64,000 nt of DNA. Source: Streptomyces sp. BA2 (lineage in GTDB: Bacteria > Actinomycetota > Actinomycetes > Streptomycetales > Streptomycetaceae). This document shows positions 16,137 to 24,569 of this stretch, one piece after another. Numbering within the stretch: position 1 is the stretch's first letter; each line of letters starts with the position of its first letter. A program made the position numbers and the translations under genes. Location of the stretch: contig NZ_WSRO01000002.1 of the NCBI RefSeq assembly GCF_009769735.1, forward strand, positions 6,336,001 through 6,400,000. Direction: 5' to 3'. The notes under the pieces were generated by a model, which searched no databases, was not told the origin of the DNA, and saw nothing but the letters and a program-made list of their open reading frames with translations.

Positions 16137-17237
16137 GTGTCACCCGTGAGCCTGCCCGGCCCCACCCGCACCGCCGTGATAGCCATCGGAGCCGCCACGC
16201 TCACTCTTCTCGGTGCGCTGACGGTGTACGGCTCAGGTGAGGTCTCCGCGAGCCCGCCCGCTGAGCCGAAGGTGCAGGACACCTTCGACTCGCTCGGCCC
16301 CGACGTGCACGCGGCGAAGCTCTCGAACGGCCGGACGGCTCACTACTCCGACACCGGGAACAAGAAGGGCAAGCCCGTCCTGTTCATAGGCGGCACCGGC
16401 ACCAGCGCCCGCGCCGCGCACATGACCGACTTCTTCCGCTCGACCCGCGAGGACCTGGGCCTGCGCCTCATCTCCGTCGAGCGCAACGGCTTCGGTGACA
16501 CGGACTTCGACAAGAAGCTCGGCAAGGCCGACTTCGCGAAGGACACCCTCGAAGTCCTCGACCAGCTCGGCGTCGACGACGTCAGCGTGATCGCGATCTC
16601 GGGCGGAGGCCCCTACGCCGCGGAGCTCGCCGGGCGCGCCCCCGAGCGGATCTCGGCCCTGCACCTCGCGGCCGCCCTGCCGCCCTACGGCGCGAAGCCC
16701 AAGTACTGCTCGATGTCCGACGACGAGCTCGCCGCCACCGTGAAGGACTCCATCAAGGACCCGCGCAAGTGGTGGGCGTTCCCCGACGACAGCCCCGTCA
16801 AGTCGATACCGGGCTTCGCCGACACGGCGTACGAGGAAGGCGCGCGCACCTACAACCAGCGCGGCCAGCAGGCCGACCCCGCGCCGCAGGTGCACGAGCA
16901 GAAGCTGTACTGCGGACGGCCGGGCCCGGACCTGAAGAAGCTCGACGCCCCCGTCTACCTCTACGGCGGCAAGAAGGACACGACCGTGCCGCCGGCGACG
17001 CTCAAGACCTGGCAGGAGGCGCTGCCGGGCAAGGCGGAGGTGCGTACGTACGCGGACTCCGGGCACGACGTGCAGTACCGCCACTGGGACCAGATCCTGG
17101 TCGACCTGGCGGGCCATGGCGACCGCACGGTCATCTGCAAGGGCAAGCACACGCGCGTGCTGCCCGCCGACGAGGCCGACCGACTCCTCGCCAAGGACAA
17201 GGCCACGCTGGGCAGTTGCGCCTGGAAGAACAACTAG
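16137..17237 (+). CDS. secreted alpha/beta hydrolase
   Basis: Alpha/beta-hydrolase-fold protein of 366 residues. The N-terminus has an export signal: a short polar start, hydrophobic stretch about residues 12-31, then ASPP. The nucleophile elbow is AISGGGP (Ser in a G-x-S-x-G variant: I-S-G-G-G), with an oxyanion loop FIGGTGTSA before it. Asp in YGGKKDTTVPP and His in YADSGHDVQYRHW complete a plausible triad. C-terminal cysteines may form disulfides. The GTG start has no strong ribosome-binding site, and a second in-frame GTG lies three codons on. The substrate is unknown. It is convergent with the histidine kinase. Confidence 0.83.
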   Translation: MSPVSLPGPTRTAVIAIGAATLTLLGALTVYGSGEVSASPPAEPKVQDTFDSLGPDVHAAKLSNGRTAHYSDTGNKKGKPVLFIGGTGTSARAAHMTDFFRSTREDLGLRLISVERNGFGDTDFDKKLGKADFAKDTLEVLDQLGVDDVSVIAISGGGPYAAELAGRAPERISALHLAAALPPYGAKPKYCSMSDDELAATVKDSIKDPRKWWAFPDDSPVKSIPGFADTAYEEGARTYNQRGQQADPAPQVHEQKLYCGRPGPDLKKLDAPVYLYGGKKDTTVPPATLKTWQEALPGKAEVRTYADSGHDVQYRHWDQILVDLAGHGDRTVICKGKHTRVLPADEADRLLAKDKATLGSCAWKNN

Positions 17238-17251
17238 CCGGCCGCGAACGA

Positions 17252-18637
17252 TCAGCCGGGCAGCGACAGCCTGAACAACGCGCCCCCGCCGGGCGCCCCC
17301 TCCGCCGAGAGCTCCGCTCCGTGCGCGTGGGCGATCTGGCGGGCCATCGCGAGACCGAGGCCCGAACCCGGCAGCGCGCGGGCCTTCTCGGCGCGGTAGA
17401 AACGGTCGAAGACGTACGGCAGGTCCTCCTCCGCGATGCCGGGCCCGTGATCACGGACCGTCAGGGCGGCGGAGGTCAGGGAGACCTCCACGGGCGTGCC
17501 CGGCGGGCTGAACTTGGCCGCGTTGTCCAGGAGGTTGGTGACGAGCCGGGAGAGACGCGCGGGAACGCCGGGGATGCTCGCGCCGTCGGCCTCCGGCGTC
17601 ACGTGGAGCGCGAACGGAACCTGCGGCCAGTGGCCGCGCGCCGCGTCCACGACGTGCGTGACCAGAGGCGCGAGCCGCACCTCCTCCAGGAGGGGCTGCG
17701 GCTCCTCGTCACGCGCCAGCTCGATCAGGTCGTTGACCATGCCCGTGACCTCGCGCAGCTGGCGGGCAAGAGCGCCGGACGCGCGTTCGCGCTGCGCCTC
17801 GCTCAACCGGTCGGCGCGGGCCAGGAGTTCGGCGTTCGTCCGCAGCGCCGTCAGCGGCGTACGCAGCTCGTGCGAGGCATCGGCGACCAGGCGGCGGCGT
17901 GCCGTGACCGACTCCTCCAGCTCGGCCAGCATCGCGTTGAACGACGCCGCGAGGCGGGTCACCTCGTCCTCGCGGCCCGGCGGCCCCGGCGGCAGCTCGA
18001 TGCGGTGGCGGGCGTCACGGGTCGCCGCGATGCGCTCCGCCGTGGCGGTGAGGCGGGCGACCGGAGCGAGACCGGTGCGCGAGACCCAGTAGCCGCCGAG
18101 CCCCGACAGGAGCACTCCCGCGCCGCCCACCGCGGAGAGCAGCCCCGCGGCCTGGCGCACGCCGCGCTCGGCGATGTCGGCGCGCAGAGCGACCTGGACG
18201 GCGTTGCCCGTGCCGTAGTGCGTGGTGTACATCCGGGTCGGCTTCCCGTGCAGCGTGAGACTTGTGTAGTACGGGGCGGCCCGGCCGCCCGCGACCTTCC
18301 GGGTGGACTCGGTGACGGGCAGCAGATAGGGCTTCGACGGATCGTCCGCGGGGTCGGCGGGGACGATCTGTGAGCAGGCCGGGGCGCCCATGAAGCGACA
18401 CTCGCCGGTGACGACACCCGGCTCGGCGTCGTAGTTGCGCTGCTGCGCGATGAGGGTCGCCGACTGGGCGAGGTTCTGGTCGAGCTGCTGGTAGAGCTTG
18501 TAGCGGATGACGAGGAACGCGGCCACGCACACCCCGACCGCGACCAGCGCGACGGCCGCCGCCGCGGCGAGCGCGAGCCGCGTGCGCAGCGGACGCCTCC
18601 GCCGCCACCGCGCGCCGAGCCTGCGCCGGGCGCTCAC
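17252..18637 (-). CDS. HAMP-type sensor histidine kinase
   Basis: Membrane sensor kinase of 461 residues. Two membrane helices (about 21-45 and 163-185) flank a roughly 115-residue extracellular domain containing two cysteines (GECRFMGAPACSQ). A HAMP segment follows, then the HisKA box with the phosphorylated His in DASHELRTPLTALRTN. The ATPase domain shows N (LVTNLLDNAAKFS), DHGPGIAEED and GSGLGLAMARQI. The gene follows its response regulator, overlapping it by four bases, so kinase and regulator are made together. The domain order resembles MprB/CseC-type envelope sensors; the signal is unknown. Confidence 0.92.
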   Translation of the reverse strand: MSARRRLGARWRRRRPLRTRLALAAAAAVALVAVGVCVAAFLVIRYKLYQQLDQNLAQSATLIAQQRNYDAEPGVVTGECRFMGAPACSQIVPADPADDPSKPYLLPVTESTRKVAGGRAAPYYTSLTLHGKPTRMYTTHYGTGNAVQVALRADIAERGVRQAAGLLSAVGGAGVLLSGLGGYWVSRTGLAPVARLTATAERIAATRDARHRIELPPGPPGREDEVTRLAASFNAMLAELEESVTARRRLVADASHELRTPLTALRTNAELLARADRLSEAQRERASGALARQLREVTGMVNDLIELARDEEPQPLLEEVRLAPLVTHVVDAARGHWPQVPFALHVTPEADGASIPGVPARLSRLVTNLLDNAAKFSPPGTPVEVSLTSAALTVRDHGPGIAEEDLPYVFDRFYRAEKARALPGSGLGLAMARQIAHAHGAELSAEGAPGGGALFRLSLPG

Positions 18638-19374
18638 GGGCTGCCCAGCCGGTAGCCGACGCCGTGCACCGTGTGCACCAGACGTGGTTCGCCGCCCGAC
18701 TCCAGCTTGCGGCGCAGATAACCGACGTACACAGCAAGGGAGTTGGAGTCAGGCCCGAAGTCGCGCCCCCAGACCGACTCCTGGATGAGCTCACGCGGAA
18801 GCACCTGACCGGCGTTCCGCAGGAGCAGTTCGAGCAGGGCGGCCTCGGTGCGGCTGAACTCGACCGTACGGTGGCCCCGGCGGCCGGTGCGGGTCGACGG
18901 GTCGAGGACGAGATCGCCGTACGCCAAGCCGTCTCCGTCGGCGGCGGAGAGCTGCTCAGGGGCGGCGCGGCGCAGAAGCGCACGCACGCGGGCGACGAGC
19001 TCGTCCAGGGCGAAGGGCTTCACCAGATAGTCGTCCGCGCCCGCGTCGAGGCCGTCGACGCGTTCACTGACGGAGCCGAGCGCGGTGAGGACGAGGACCG
19101 GCGTGCGGTCGCCCGCGGCCCGCAGTTGGCGGCACACGGCGAGGCCGTCGAGGACCGGCATCATCACGTCGAGGACCAGCAGGTTGGGCTCCCAGCGGGC
19201 CACCGCCGAGAGCGCACGCTGCCCGTCCGGCGCGCCGCGGACCACGTGGCCCTCGATCGTGAGGGCGTCCTCCACCGCCGCGCGGACCTCGGGGTCGTCG
19301 TCGACGACCAGGATCTTGGCCGCCGGTGGGCCGCCGCCGGTCACCGGTGGGCCCGGCCTGCTCGTGAAGCTCAT
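18634..19374 (-). CDS. OmpR-family response regulator
   Basis: Response regulator of 246 residues. The receiver domain has the acidic pair DDD near residue 25, the phosphoacceptor Asp in LLVLDVMMPVLDG, Thr in LVLTALGS and Lys in DYLVKPFAL. The C-terminal winged helix includes EFSRTEAALLELLLRNAGQVLPRE and VYVGYLRRKLE followed by HTVHGVGYRL. It is co-transcribed with the downstream kinase. It is divergent from the MurG-like gene, and CTCTTA direct repeats in the 64-base gap are probable binding sites. Confidence 0.93.
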   Translation of the reverse strand: MSFTSRPGPPVTGGGPPAAKILVVDDDPEVRAAVEDALTIEGHVVRGAPDGQRALSAVARWEPNLLVLDVMMPVLDGLAVCRQLRAAGDRTPVLVLTALGSVSERVDGLDAGADDYLVKPFALDELVARVRALLRRAAPEQLSAADGDGLAYGDLVLDPSTRTGRRGHRTVEFSRTEAALLELLLRNAGQVLPRELIQESVWGRDFGPDSNSLAVYVGYLRRKLESGGEPRLVHTVHGVGYRLGSP

Positions 19375-19396
19375 GGACCCAAGGTGCCAAACGCGG

Positions 19397-19425
19397 CTCT
19401 TAAAACACTCTTAGACCTGCTCGTG
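19397..19425. promoter_or_regulatory. CTCTTA direct repeats between response regulator and MurG-like gene
   Basis: CTCTTA occurs at 19397-19402 and 19408-19413, exactly 11 bases apart, with a related CTCGTG at 19420. Direct repeats at one helical turn are the usual target of OmpR-type dimers. The site lies in the short gap between the divergent regulator and MurG-like genes, so it could control both. Confidence 0.55.
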
Positions 19426-19438
19426 ATGCTCCATTGCC

Positions 19439-20665
19439 ATGCGAACACCCGATATGCGATCTCCCGATGCGCGATCTTCCGAGGCGGGATCTTCCGAGGC
19501 AGGGGCCCGGGCCAACGGGCGCGCCCCTCTCTCCGTCGTCATCGGCGCGGGCGGCACCGGTGGACACATCTATCCCGGGCTCGCCCTCGCCGACGCCCTG
19601 CGCCGTGCCGTGCCGGGCGCGGTCGTCTCCTTCGTCGGCACGGAACGGGGCCTTGAGACCCGGCTGATACCGGAGGCCGGGTACCGCCTCCACACCGTCG
19701 ACATGATCCCCTTCGACCCCTCGCTCGGCGCCAAGCGGTTCCTGCTGCCCGCCGCCCTGGTGAAGTCCGGCGCCCAGTGCCGGGCGATCCTGCGGGCCCA
19801 GGGCGCGCAGGTCGCGGTCGGGATGGGCGGCTACCCCAGCGCCCCCGTCATCGTCGGCGCACGGATGGCGGGCCTGCCCAGCCTGATCCACGAGTCCAAC
19901 GCCGTGCCCGGCCGCGCCAACCGCTTCGCGGCCCGCCTCACCCCGAACATCGCCGTCGCCTTCGACCGCAGCCGGGAGCATCTGCCGGGCGGCGCGCGCG
20001 CGTACACCACCGGGATGCCCATCGCGGCGCCGCTCGCCGCGCTCGACCGGGCGGCGCTGCGGGCCGAGGCCCGCCGGGAGTACGGGGTTCCTGACGCGGC
20101 CCGGCTGCTGCTCTTCAACGGCGGCAGCCTCGGCGCCGCCAGGCTGACCGAGGCGGCCGTGGGGCTCGCGGCGCGCTGGCGGCACCGCGCCGACGTACAA
20201 CTCCTGATCAAGACGGGACCCGCCGCGCTCGACGAGACACGGCGGCGCCTCACGGAGGCGGGCGTGGAGGCGACCGCCCGCGCCGTTCCCTACCTCGACC
20301 GGATGGACCTCGCGTACGCGGCCGCCGATCTGGTGGTCTGCCGCGCCGGTTCGGCGACCGTCGCGGAGCTCGCCGCCACCGGGGTCCCCGCGGTCCTCGT
20401 GCCCTACCCGCACGCGCCCGGCGACCACCAGACGCACAACGCGCGGGTCCTCTCCGACGCCGGCGCGGGTCTGCTCCTTCCCGACGGCGAGACGACGGCG
20501 GCGCGGCTCGCGGAGCTCGTCGGGCCGCTCCTCGCCGATCCGGCGCGGCTCGCCGCGATGAGCGGGGCCGCCGATCCGGGCCCGCACGCGCGGGCGGCCG
20601 ACCTGCTTGCCGAGCGGGTCATCCACCTCACCCACCACCACACCCCGCACTTGGAGTACGCATGA
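19439..20665 (+). CDS. MurG-like glycosyltransferase (family 28 paralogue)
   Basis: GT28-type UDP-N-acetylglucosamine transferase of about 408 residues. Seen: the glycine loop VVIGAGGTGGHIYPGLALADAL, GMGGYPSAPVIVGARMAG, HESNAVPGRANR, FNGGSLGAARL, the UDP-binding CRAGSATVAELAATGVPAVLVPYPHA and DHQTHNARVL. These are close to MurG. However, the gene is outside any division-cell wall cluster and pairs with a dehydratase gene, so it is probably a paralogue for another lipid-linked glycan. The first about 27 residues are a low-complexity five-residue repeat (RSPDA, RSSEA, GSSEA) unlike MurG; the true start could be later, although no good alternative is seen. Confidence 0.82.
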   Translation: MRTPDMRSPDARSSEAGSSEAGARANGRAPLSVVIGAGGTGGHIYPGLALADALRRAVPGAVVSFVGTERGLETRLIPEAGYRLHTVDMIPFDPSLGAKRFLLPAALVKSGAQCRAILRAQGAQVAVGMGGYPSAPVIVGARMAGLPSLIHESNAVPGRANRFAARLTPNIAVAFDRSREHLPGGARAYTTGMPIAAPLAALDRAALRAEARREYGVPDAARLLLFNGGSLGAARLTEAAVGLAARWRHRADVQLLIKTGPAALDETRRRLTEAGVEATARAVPYLDRMDLAYAAADLVVCRAGSATVAELAATGVPAVLVPYPHAPGDHQTHNARVLSDAGAGLLLPDGETTAARLAELVGPLLADPARLAAMSGAADPGPHARAADLLAERVIHLTHHHTPHLEYA

Positions 20666-21699
20666 ACAGCAGCAACGGCACCAACAGCACCAACGGCACC
20701 TTCGAAGCCCCCTTCAGCTGGGCCGGCCGCACGGTCCTCGTCACCGGGGCGGAGGGCTTCATCGGCTCGACGCTCGTCGACCTGCTCCTCGAACAGGGCG
20801 CGAAGGTCCGCGCCTTCGTGCACTACAAGCCGTACGCGGAGAAGGGCCACCTCGCGCATCTGCTCGGGGACCCGCGGGTCGAGATGCTCGCGGGGGACGT
20901 CCGGGACGCGGGGCGCGTGATGGACGCGGTCGCGGGCTGCGACACGGTCTTCCATCTGGCCGCGCTGATCGGTATCCCGTACTCGTACGACTCCCCGGGG
21001 GCGTACGTCCAGACGAACGTCGTCGGCACGGAGAACGTGGCGGAGGCGTGCAGGCGCCACGAGGTGCGGCGGCTGGTCCACACCTCGACGAGCGAGGTGT
21101 ACGGGACGGCGCTGACGGCACCCATCAGCGAGGACCACCCCCTCCAGCCCCAATCCCCGTACTCCGCCTCGAAGATCGGCGCCGACATGATGGCGCTCTC
21201 CCACTGGCACGCCTTCGAGCTGCCGGTGACGGTGGTCCGCCCCTTCAACACCTATGGCCCACGGCAGTCGGCCCGTGCGGTGATCCCCACGATCCTTGCC
21301 CAACTGCACTCCGGCGCACGGGAGATCAAGCTGGGCTCGCTCACACCCACGCGGGACTTCACGTACGTGACGGATACGGCTCGGGGCTTCTTGGCCCTGG
21401 CGGCGTGCGAGGCAGCTGTCGGCCATGCGGTGAACCTCGGGGTGGGCCAGGAGATTTCGATCGGTGATCTGGCGGAGGCGTTGATCGAGGCGTCCGGGCG
21501 CGAGGCGAAGGTGGTCGTCGACCCGTCCCGTCTCCGCCCTTCGGGTAGCGAGGTCCTGCGGCTGCTCTCGGACAACTCCCGGGCGAGGGAGTGGGCGGGG
21601 TGGACTCCGTCGGTCTCCTTGACGGAGGGTCTGAAGCGGACGTCGTCCTGGGTGTCGGAGAATCTCCACCTCTTCGCGGCGGAGCGCTACCAGGTCTGA
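20662..21699 (+). CDS. NAD-dependent sugar-nucleotide 4,6-dehydratase (LegB-like SDR)
   Basis: Extended short-chain dehydrogenase of 345 residues. After an Asn/Ser/Thr-rich start comes the Rossmann motif VLVTGAEGFIGSTLVDLLL, then LAALIGIPYSYDSPGAYVQTNV, the catalytic TSTSEVYGTA and YSASKIGAD (Tyr-x3-Lys), and RPFNTYGPRQSARAVIP. The GIPYSY...TNV pattern is typical of LegB-type UDP-GlcNAc 4,6-dehydratases in nonulosonate and bacillosamine pathways. The ATG overlaps the MurG-like stop (ATGA), so the two enzymes are coupled. The exact substrate is an inference. Confidence 0.85.
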   Translation: MNSSNGTNSTNGTFEAPFSWAGRTVLVTGAEGFIGSTLVDLLLEQGAKVRAFVHYKPYAEKGHLAHLLGDPRVEMLAGDVRDAGRVMDAVAGCDTVFHLAALIGIPYSYDSPGAYVQTNVVGTENVAEACRRHEVRRLVHTSTSEVYGTALTAPISEDHPLQPQSPYSASKIGADMMALSHWHAFELPVTVVRPFNTYGPRQSARAVIPTILAQLHSGAREIKLGSLTPTRDFTYVTDTARGFLALAACEAAVGHAVNLGVGQEISIGDLAEALIEASGREAKVVVDPSRLRPSGSEVLRLLSDNSRAREWAGWTPSVSLTEGLKRTSSWVSENLHLFAAERYQV

Positions 21700-21795
21700 G
21701 GCGTCGCGCCTGGGGCGGCCTGCGCATTGCTCCGGGCTCGCGGCTCCGCGGCGGATGTCTCCCACCCCCACGCCTGTTCGCTGTGGGTTTCAGTT

Positions 21796-21905
21796 CGCCG
21801 CTTCGCGGCGGTCTTTCCCGCCCACCCACCCGATTACCCGGCGGTGAACGGGTGGGCCGCGGGGTGAACGGGTGGGTGGGAGGGGGAGTCCGCCGCGAAG
21901 CGGCG
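21796..21905. repeat. inverted pair of the dispersed repeat, probable terminator
   Basis: Two facing copies of the same unit: CGCCGCTTCGCGGCG followed by the CCCGCCCACCCACCCG core (21796-21832) and its inverted partner (21869-21905), separated by about 36 bases that contain a third partial copy (21841-21856). Each CGCCGC-TT-CGCGGCG block is itself a small hairpin. The whole can fold into a long stem between the dehydratase and the convergent TetR gene, so it may act as a bidirectional terminator. The 250-base gap has no gene. Confidence 0.7.
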
Positions 21906-21956
21906 GCTCTGGGTTCGCCGCAGCCGCAGGGCCCAGCCGCAGCGGCGAGCGGTCCG

Positions 21957-22607
21957 TCAGGGGCTGGTGGAGGCCCCGGGGCCAGTTGCCGCCGCGGCGA
22001 GACCGCCCAGCAGCAGCAGCGTGAAGCGGCGGGCCCAGTCCTGGTCCACCGGTTCCGCGCTCACCAGGGCCCGGTGCACCACCGCCCCGGCGATCACGTC
22101 GAAGATGAGGTCCGCGGTACGACCGGCCGCGGCGGGGTCGGGTTCCGCGGGGAGCTCCCCCCGCTCCTGCGCCCGCTTGCGCCCCGCGAGGACCAGCCGC
22201 TTCTGGCGGTCCACGATCGACGTACGGATCCGCTCCCGCAGCGGCTCGTCCGACGTCGACTCGGCCACCACCGCCATCAGCGCGGTCTTCGTCTCGGGAC
22301 GGCCGAGCAGCGCCGCGAACTGGAGCACCACACCTTCGATGTCCGCCGCCAGGCTGCCGCGGTCCGGCAGCTCCAGCTCGTCGAACAGCTCCGCCACCGC
22401 GTCCACGACCAGCTCGCTCTTGCCCGCCCAGCGCCGGTAGAGGGTCGTCTTGGCCACACCCGCACGCGTCGCGACGTCGCCCAGGGTCAGCTTGGACCAG
22501 CCCAGTTCGACCAGGGCCTGACGCGTCGACTCCAGGATCGCGGTGTCCGCCGCCGCGTTGCGGGGGCGGCCACCGGTGCGTGCGGGTGAGGGGATGCGGC
22601 TCTCCAT
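21957..22607 (-). CDS. TetR/AcrR-family regulator
   Basis: TetR regulator of 216 residues. It has a basic N-terminus (RTGGRPRNAAAD), the HTH STRQALVELGWSKLTLGDVATRAGVAKTTLYRRWAGKSELV (about 27-67), and a helical C-terminal domain of the TetR_C type found with LDELEL...VVLQFAALLGRPE. It is divergent from the thioredoxin-TPR gene with 374 bases between them. Its target is unknown; no strong palindrome is seen right before its start. Confidence 0.9.
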   Translation of the reverse strand: MESRIPSPARTGGRPRNAAADTAILESTRQALVELGWSKLTLGDVATRAGVAKTTLYRRWAGKSELVVDAVAELFDELELPDRGSLAADIEGVVLQFAALLGRPETKTALMAVVAESTSDEPLRERIRTSIVDRQKRLVLAGRKRAQERGELPAEPDPAAAGRTADLIFDVIAGAVVHRALVSAEPVDQDWARRFTLLLLGGLAAAATGPGASTSP

Positions 22608-22796
22608 CCCGCGACCATACCGGCCAGTACGGAATGGGCCGGGAACAGTGGCGAGTGAGGCAGATCACCGAAGTTCGCGCAGGCCCGCCGCCCACACGTC
22701 GGCGCCCGACAGTTACGCTACGACTCGTAGCGAAAGAGATGTGGGCGGGACGAACGGCAATTCCTCCTCGGCGCCCACGCTCGATCGCTGCGAGAG

Positions 22797-22835
22797 CGAC
22801 AACCACAGCGACAACCAATGCGACAACCACAGCGG
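22797..22835. repeat. GCGACAACCA tandem repeats in the TetR/thioredoxin gap
   Basis: The 374-base gap between the TetR and thioredoxin-TPR genes contains three imperfect 12-13 base repeats of GCGACAACCACA (22797-22835). The frame of the downstream gene stays open through the gap, but the encoded sequence is Arg/Thr-rich and unlike a protein N-terminus. Nothing else is recognised there. Confidence 0.4.
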
Positions 22836-22981
22836 CAAGCGCCGGCACGGGGTGGGGACCCCGCGCCGACAACCATCGGTCCTCCTCGGGACCTTGGCAC
22901 CACGACCGTCCGCGGCCCCGCAATCCGGCGGGGGGCCTCGGACGGGCGCGGTTCCCGCACGGCTTGGGGGAGGATGTACTC

Positions 22982-23965
22982 ATGCAGCCACGGAACATGT
23001 CCATGAGCGGAGTCGTCGACCTCGCCGCCGTGAAGGCGGCCCAGGAGGCCAAGGCGAAGGCGGAGCAGGCGCGCGCCGAAGCGGCCCGGCAGGGCGGGGG
23101 CACTGCCCCCGGCGTCTCCCCGTCGAGTCTCGTCATTGACGTCGACGAGGCCGGTTTTGAGCGCGACGTCCTGCAACGCTCCACCGAAGTGCCCGTCGTC
23201 ATCGACTTCTGGGCCGAGTGGTGCGAGCCCTGCAAGCAGCTGAGCCCGCTGCTCGAAGGCCTCGCGCGGGAGTACAACGGCCGTTTCGTCCTCGCCAAGA
23301 TCGACGTGGACGCCAATCAGATGCTGATGCAGCAGTTCGGGGTCCAGGGGATCCCGGCGGTCTTCGCGGTGGTGGCCGGGCAGGCCCTGCCGCTCTTCCA
23401 GGGCGCGGCCCCGGTGGAGCAGATCCGCCAGACCCTGGACCAGCTGATCCAGGTCGGCGAGGAGCGCTTCGGGCTCACCGGCATCGCCGTCGACCCGGAC
23501 GCCGGGGGTGACCAGCAGGAGGCGCCCGTCGCCGAGGTGCCCGCCGGTCCTTACGACGCCCTGCTCGAAGCCGCCGTCCAGGCGCTGGACGCGGGCGACT
23601 TGGGCGGCGCGGTCCAGGCGTACCGCAACGTACTGAGCGACGACCCGGGCAACACGGAGGCCAAGCTCGGCCTGGCCCAGGCCGAACTGCTGCAGCGCGT
23701 CCAGGGTCTTGACCCGCAGCAGGTCCGCAAGGACGCCGCCGACCGTCCCGCGGACGTGGCCGCGCAGATCGCCGCCGCCGACCTGGATCTGGTGGGCGGT
23801 CACGTGGAGGACGCCTTCGGGCGGCTCATCGACGCGGTCCGGCGCACGGCGGGCGAGGACCGGGACGCCGCGCGCGTGCGGCTGCTCGAACTCCTCGAGG
23901 TGGTCGGCTCGGACGACCCGCGGGTGACCGTGGCGCGTACGCAGCTCGCGCGGGTGCTCTTCTGA
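22982..23965 (+). CDS. thioredoxin-TPR protein (CnoX/YbbN-like)
   Basis: Protein of 327 residues combining an N-terminal thioredoxin fold and a C-terminal TPR-like helical region. The first 45 residues are an Ala/Lys/Glu-rich extension. The thioredoxin motif is FWAEWCEPCKQLSPLLEGLA (WCEPC), with the cis-Pro in GVQGIPAVFAV. The C-terminal part (about 195-327) has repeated helices such as LDAGDLGGAVQAYRNVLSDDPGNTEAKLGLAQAEL. The E. coli relative CnoX is a redox-regulated holdase that delivers clients to chaperonins; a similar role here is inference. The start was chosen at MQPRNMSMSGVVDL. Confidence 0.9.
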   Translation: MQPRNMSMSGVVDLAAVKAAQEAKAKAEQARAEAARQGGGTAPGVSPSSLVIDVDEAGFERDVLQRSTEVPVVIDFWAEWCEPCKQLSPLLEGLAREYNGRFVLAKIDVDANQMLMQQFGVQGIPAVFAVVAGQALPLFQGAAPVEQIRQTLDQLIQVGEERFGLTGIAVDPDAGGDQQEAPVAEVPAGPYDALLEAAVQALDAGDLGGAVQAYRNVLSDDPGNTEAKLGLAQAELLQRVQGLDPQQVRKDAADRPADVAAQIAAADLDLVGGHVEDAFGRLIDAVRRTAGEDRDAARVRLLELLEVVGSDDPRVTVARTQLARVLF

Positions 23966-24061
23966 TCCGTCCTGTCTGATCCGTCCTGCGGGCCGTTCGC
24001 TGACCAGTCCCTAAACGCTGGGGCTTGTGATGCCCGAGTGAAAATTCGCCGTCACGGCGTC

Positions 24062-24105
24062 ACAGTGGCCGCGCTTTACCAAAACTTGGTAAACGCGGCC
24101 ACTGT
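24062..24105. promoter_or_regulatory. very stable two-part hairpin
   Basis: A 12-bp GC-rich stem (24062-24073 with 24094-24105) continues, across one bulged base, into an AT-rich 8-bp stem TTTACCAA / TTGGTAAA with a 3-base loop. It lies about 100 bases after the thioredoxin-TPR stop and 465 bases before the DUF6230 gene. It may terminate the upstream transcript. The AT-rich tip, TTTACCAA-AAC-TTGGTAAA, also looks like an operator. A 5-bp inverted repeat TTACT-GGG-AGTAA follows at 24105-24117. Confidence 0.6.
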
Positions 24106-24569
24106 TACTGGGAGTAAGCCCAGGCCAGCCTTCTGTCCTGTTGTGCACTTGAACCTCCCGATCTGCTCCTCCCCATGGGTGCACCGTCCGTGGCCGACCG
24201 ATACCGGGCGGTCGTGGTTCGGTTATCGCGCCGTTACTAGCCAGTAACGAACCCCCTTGTGCGGGGGCCGAGAATGCACCACGATCGGCGACGCTCGGTC
24301 CAATAACCCGCAGCCCGAAAGCCAGTCGGGAGCGGGCTTTCTGGGTCCCCACCGAGCAGGCCGGAGACACCCCGTCACCGGTCTTGGACAGGGGGGTCTC
24401 TGCCATCCGGCAGGGCCTGTCCGGCAGGTTGTGCGTGTCGCGTGCGACCAGTGGTTGTCGCTCGGGGGTGATCTCCCGAGGACGTAGCGCTTCTCCCATC
24501 CCTGCCCGGCTGAGCCGCCCGAACGGGGCAGTCAGGGCCGGAGATGTACGTCCGAGAAGGAGGAAAGTC
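24106..24569 (+). promoter_or_regulatory. long upstream region of the DUF6230 gene with palindromes
   Basis: This 460-base stretch has no convincing gene. It holds CGTTACT-AGCC-AGTAACG (24232-24249, perfect 7-bp arms), closely related to the TTACT-GGG-AGTAA repeat at 24105. It is followed at once by a CCCCC/GGGGG hairpin (24252-24267). The last 200 bases are rich in short complementary segments and end in a strong AGAAGGAGG ribosome-binding site. I could not match it to a known riboswitch. The paired TTACT/AGTAA elements are plausible sites for one regulator. Confidence 0.45.

Noticed and set aside
19439..20665. Essential division-cluster MurG
   Set aside because: No division or peptidoglycan genes are adjacent, and it is coupled to a sugar dehydratase; a paralogue is more likely.
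22797..22835. CRISPR-like short repeats
   Set aside because: Only three imperfect 12-13 base units without spacers; no cas genes anywhere in the window.
22580..22981. N-terminal extension of the thioredoxin-TPR frame
   Set aside because: Arg/Thr-rich low-complexity sequence with tandem repeats; homology-like sequence begins at the ATG at 22982.
24300..24569. Riboswitch (for example ydaO-type cyclic di-AMP) before an exported protein gene
   Set aside because: The sequence does not show the conserved blocks I would expect; only generic stem potential is visible.
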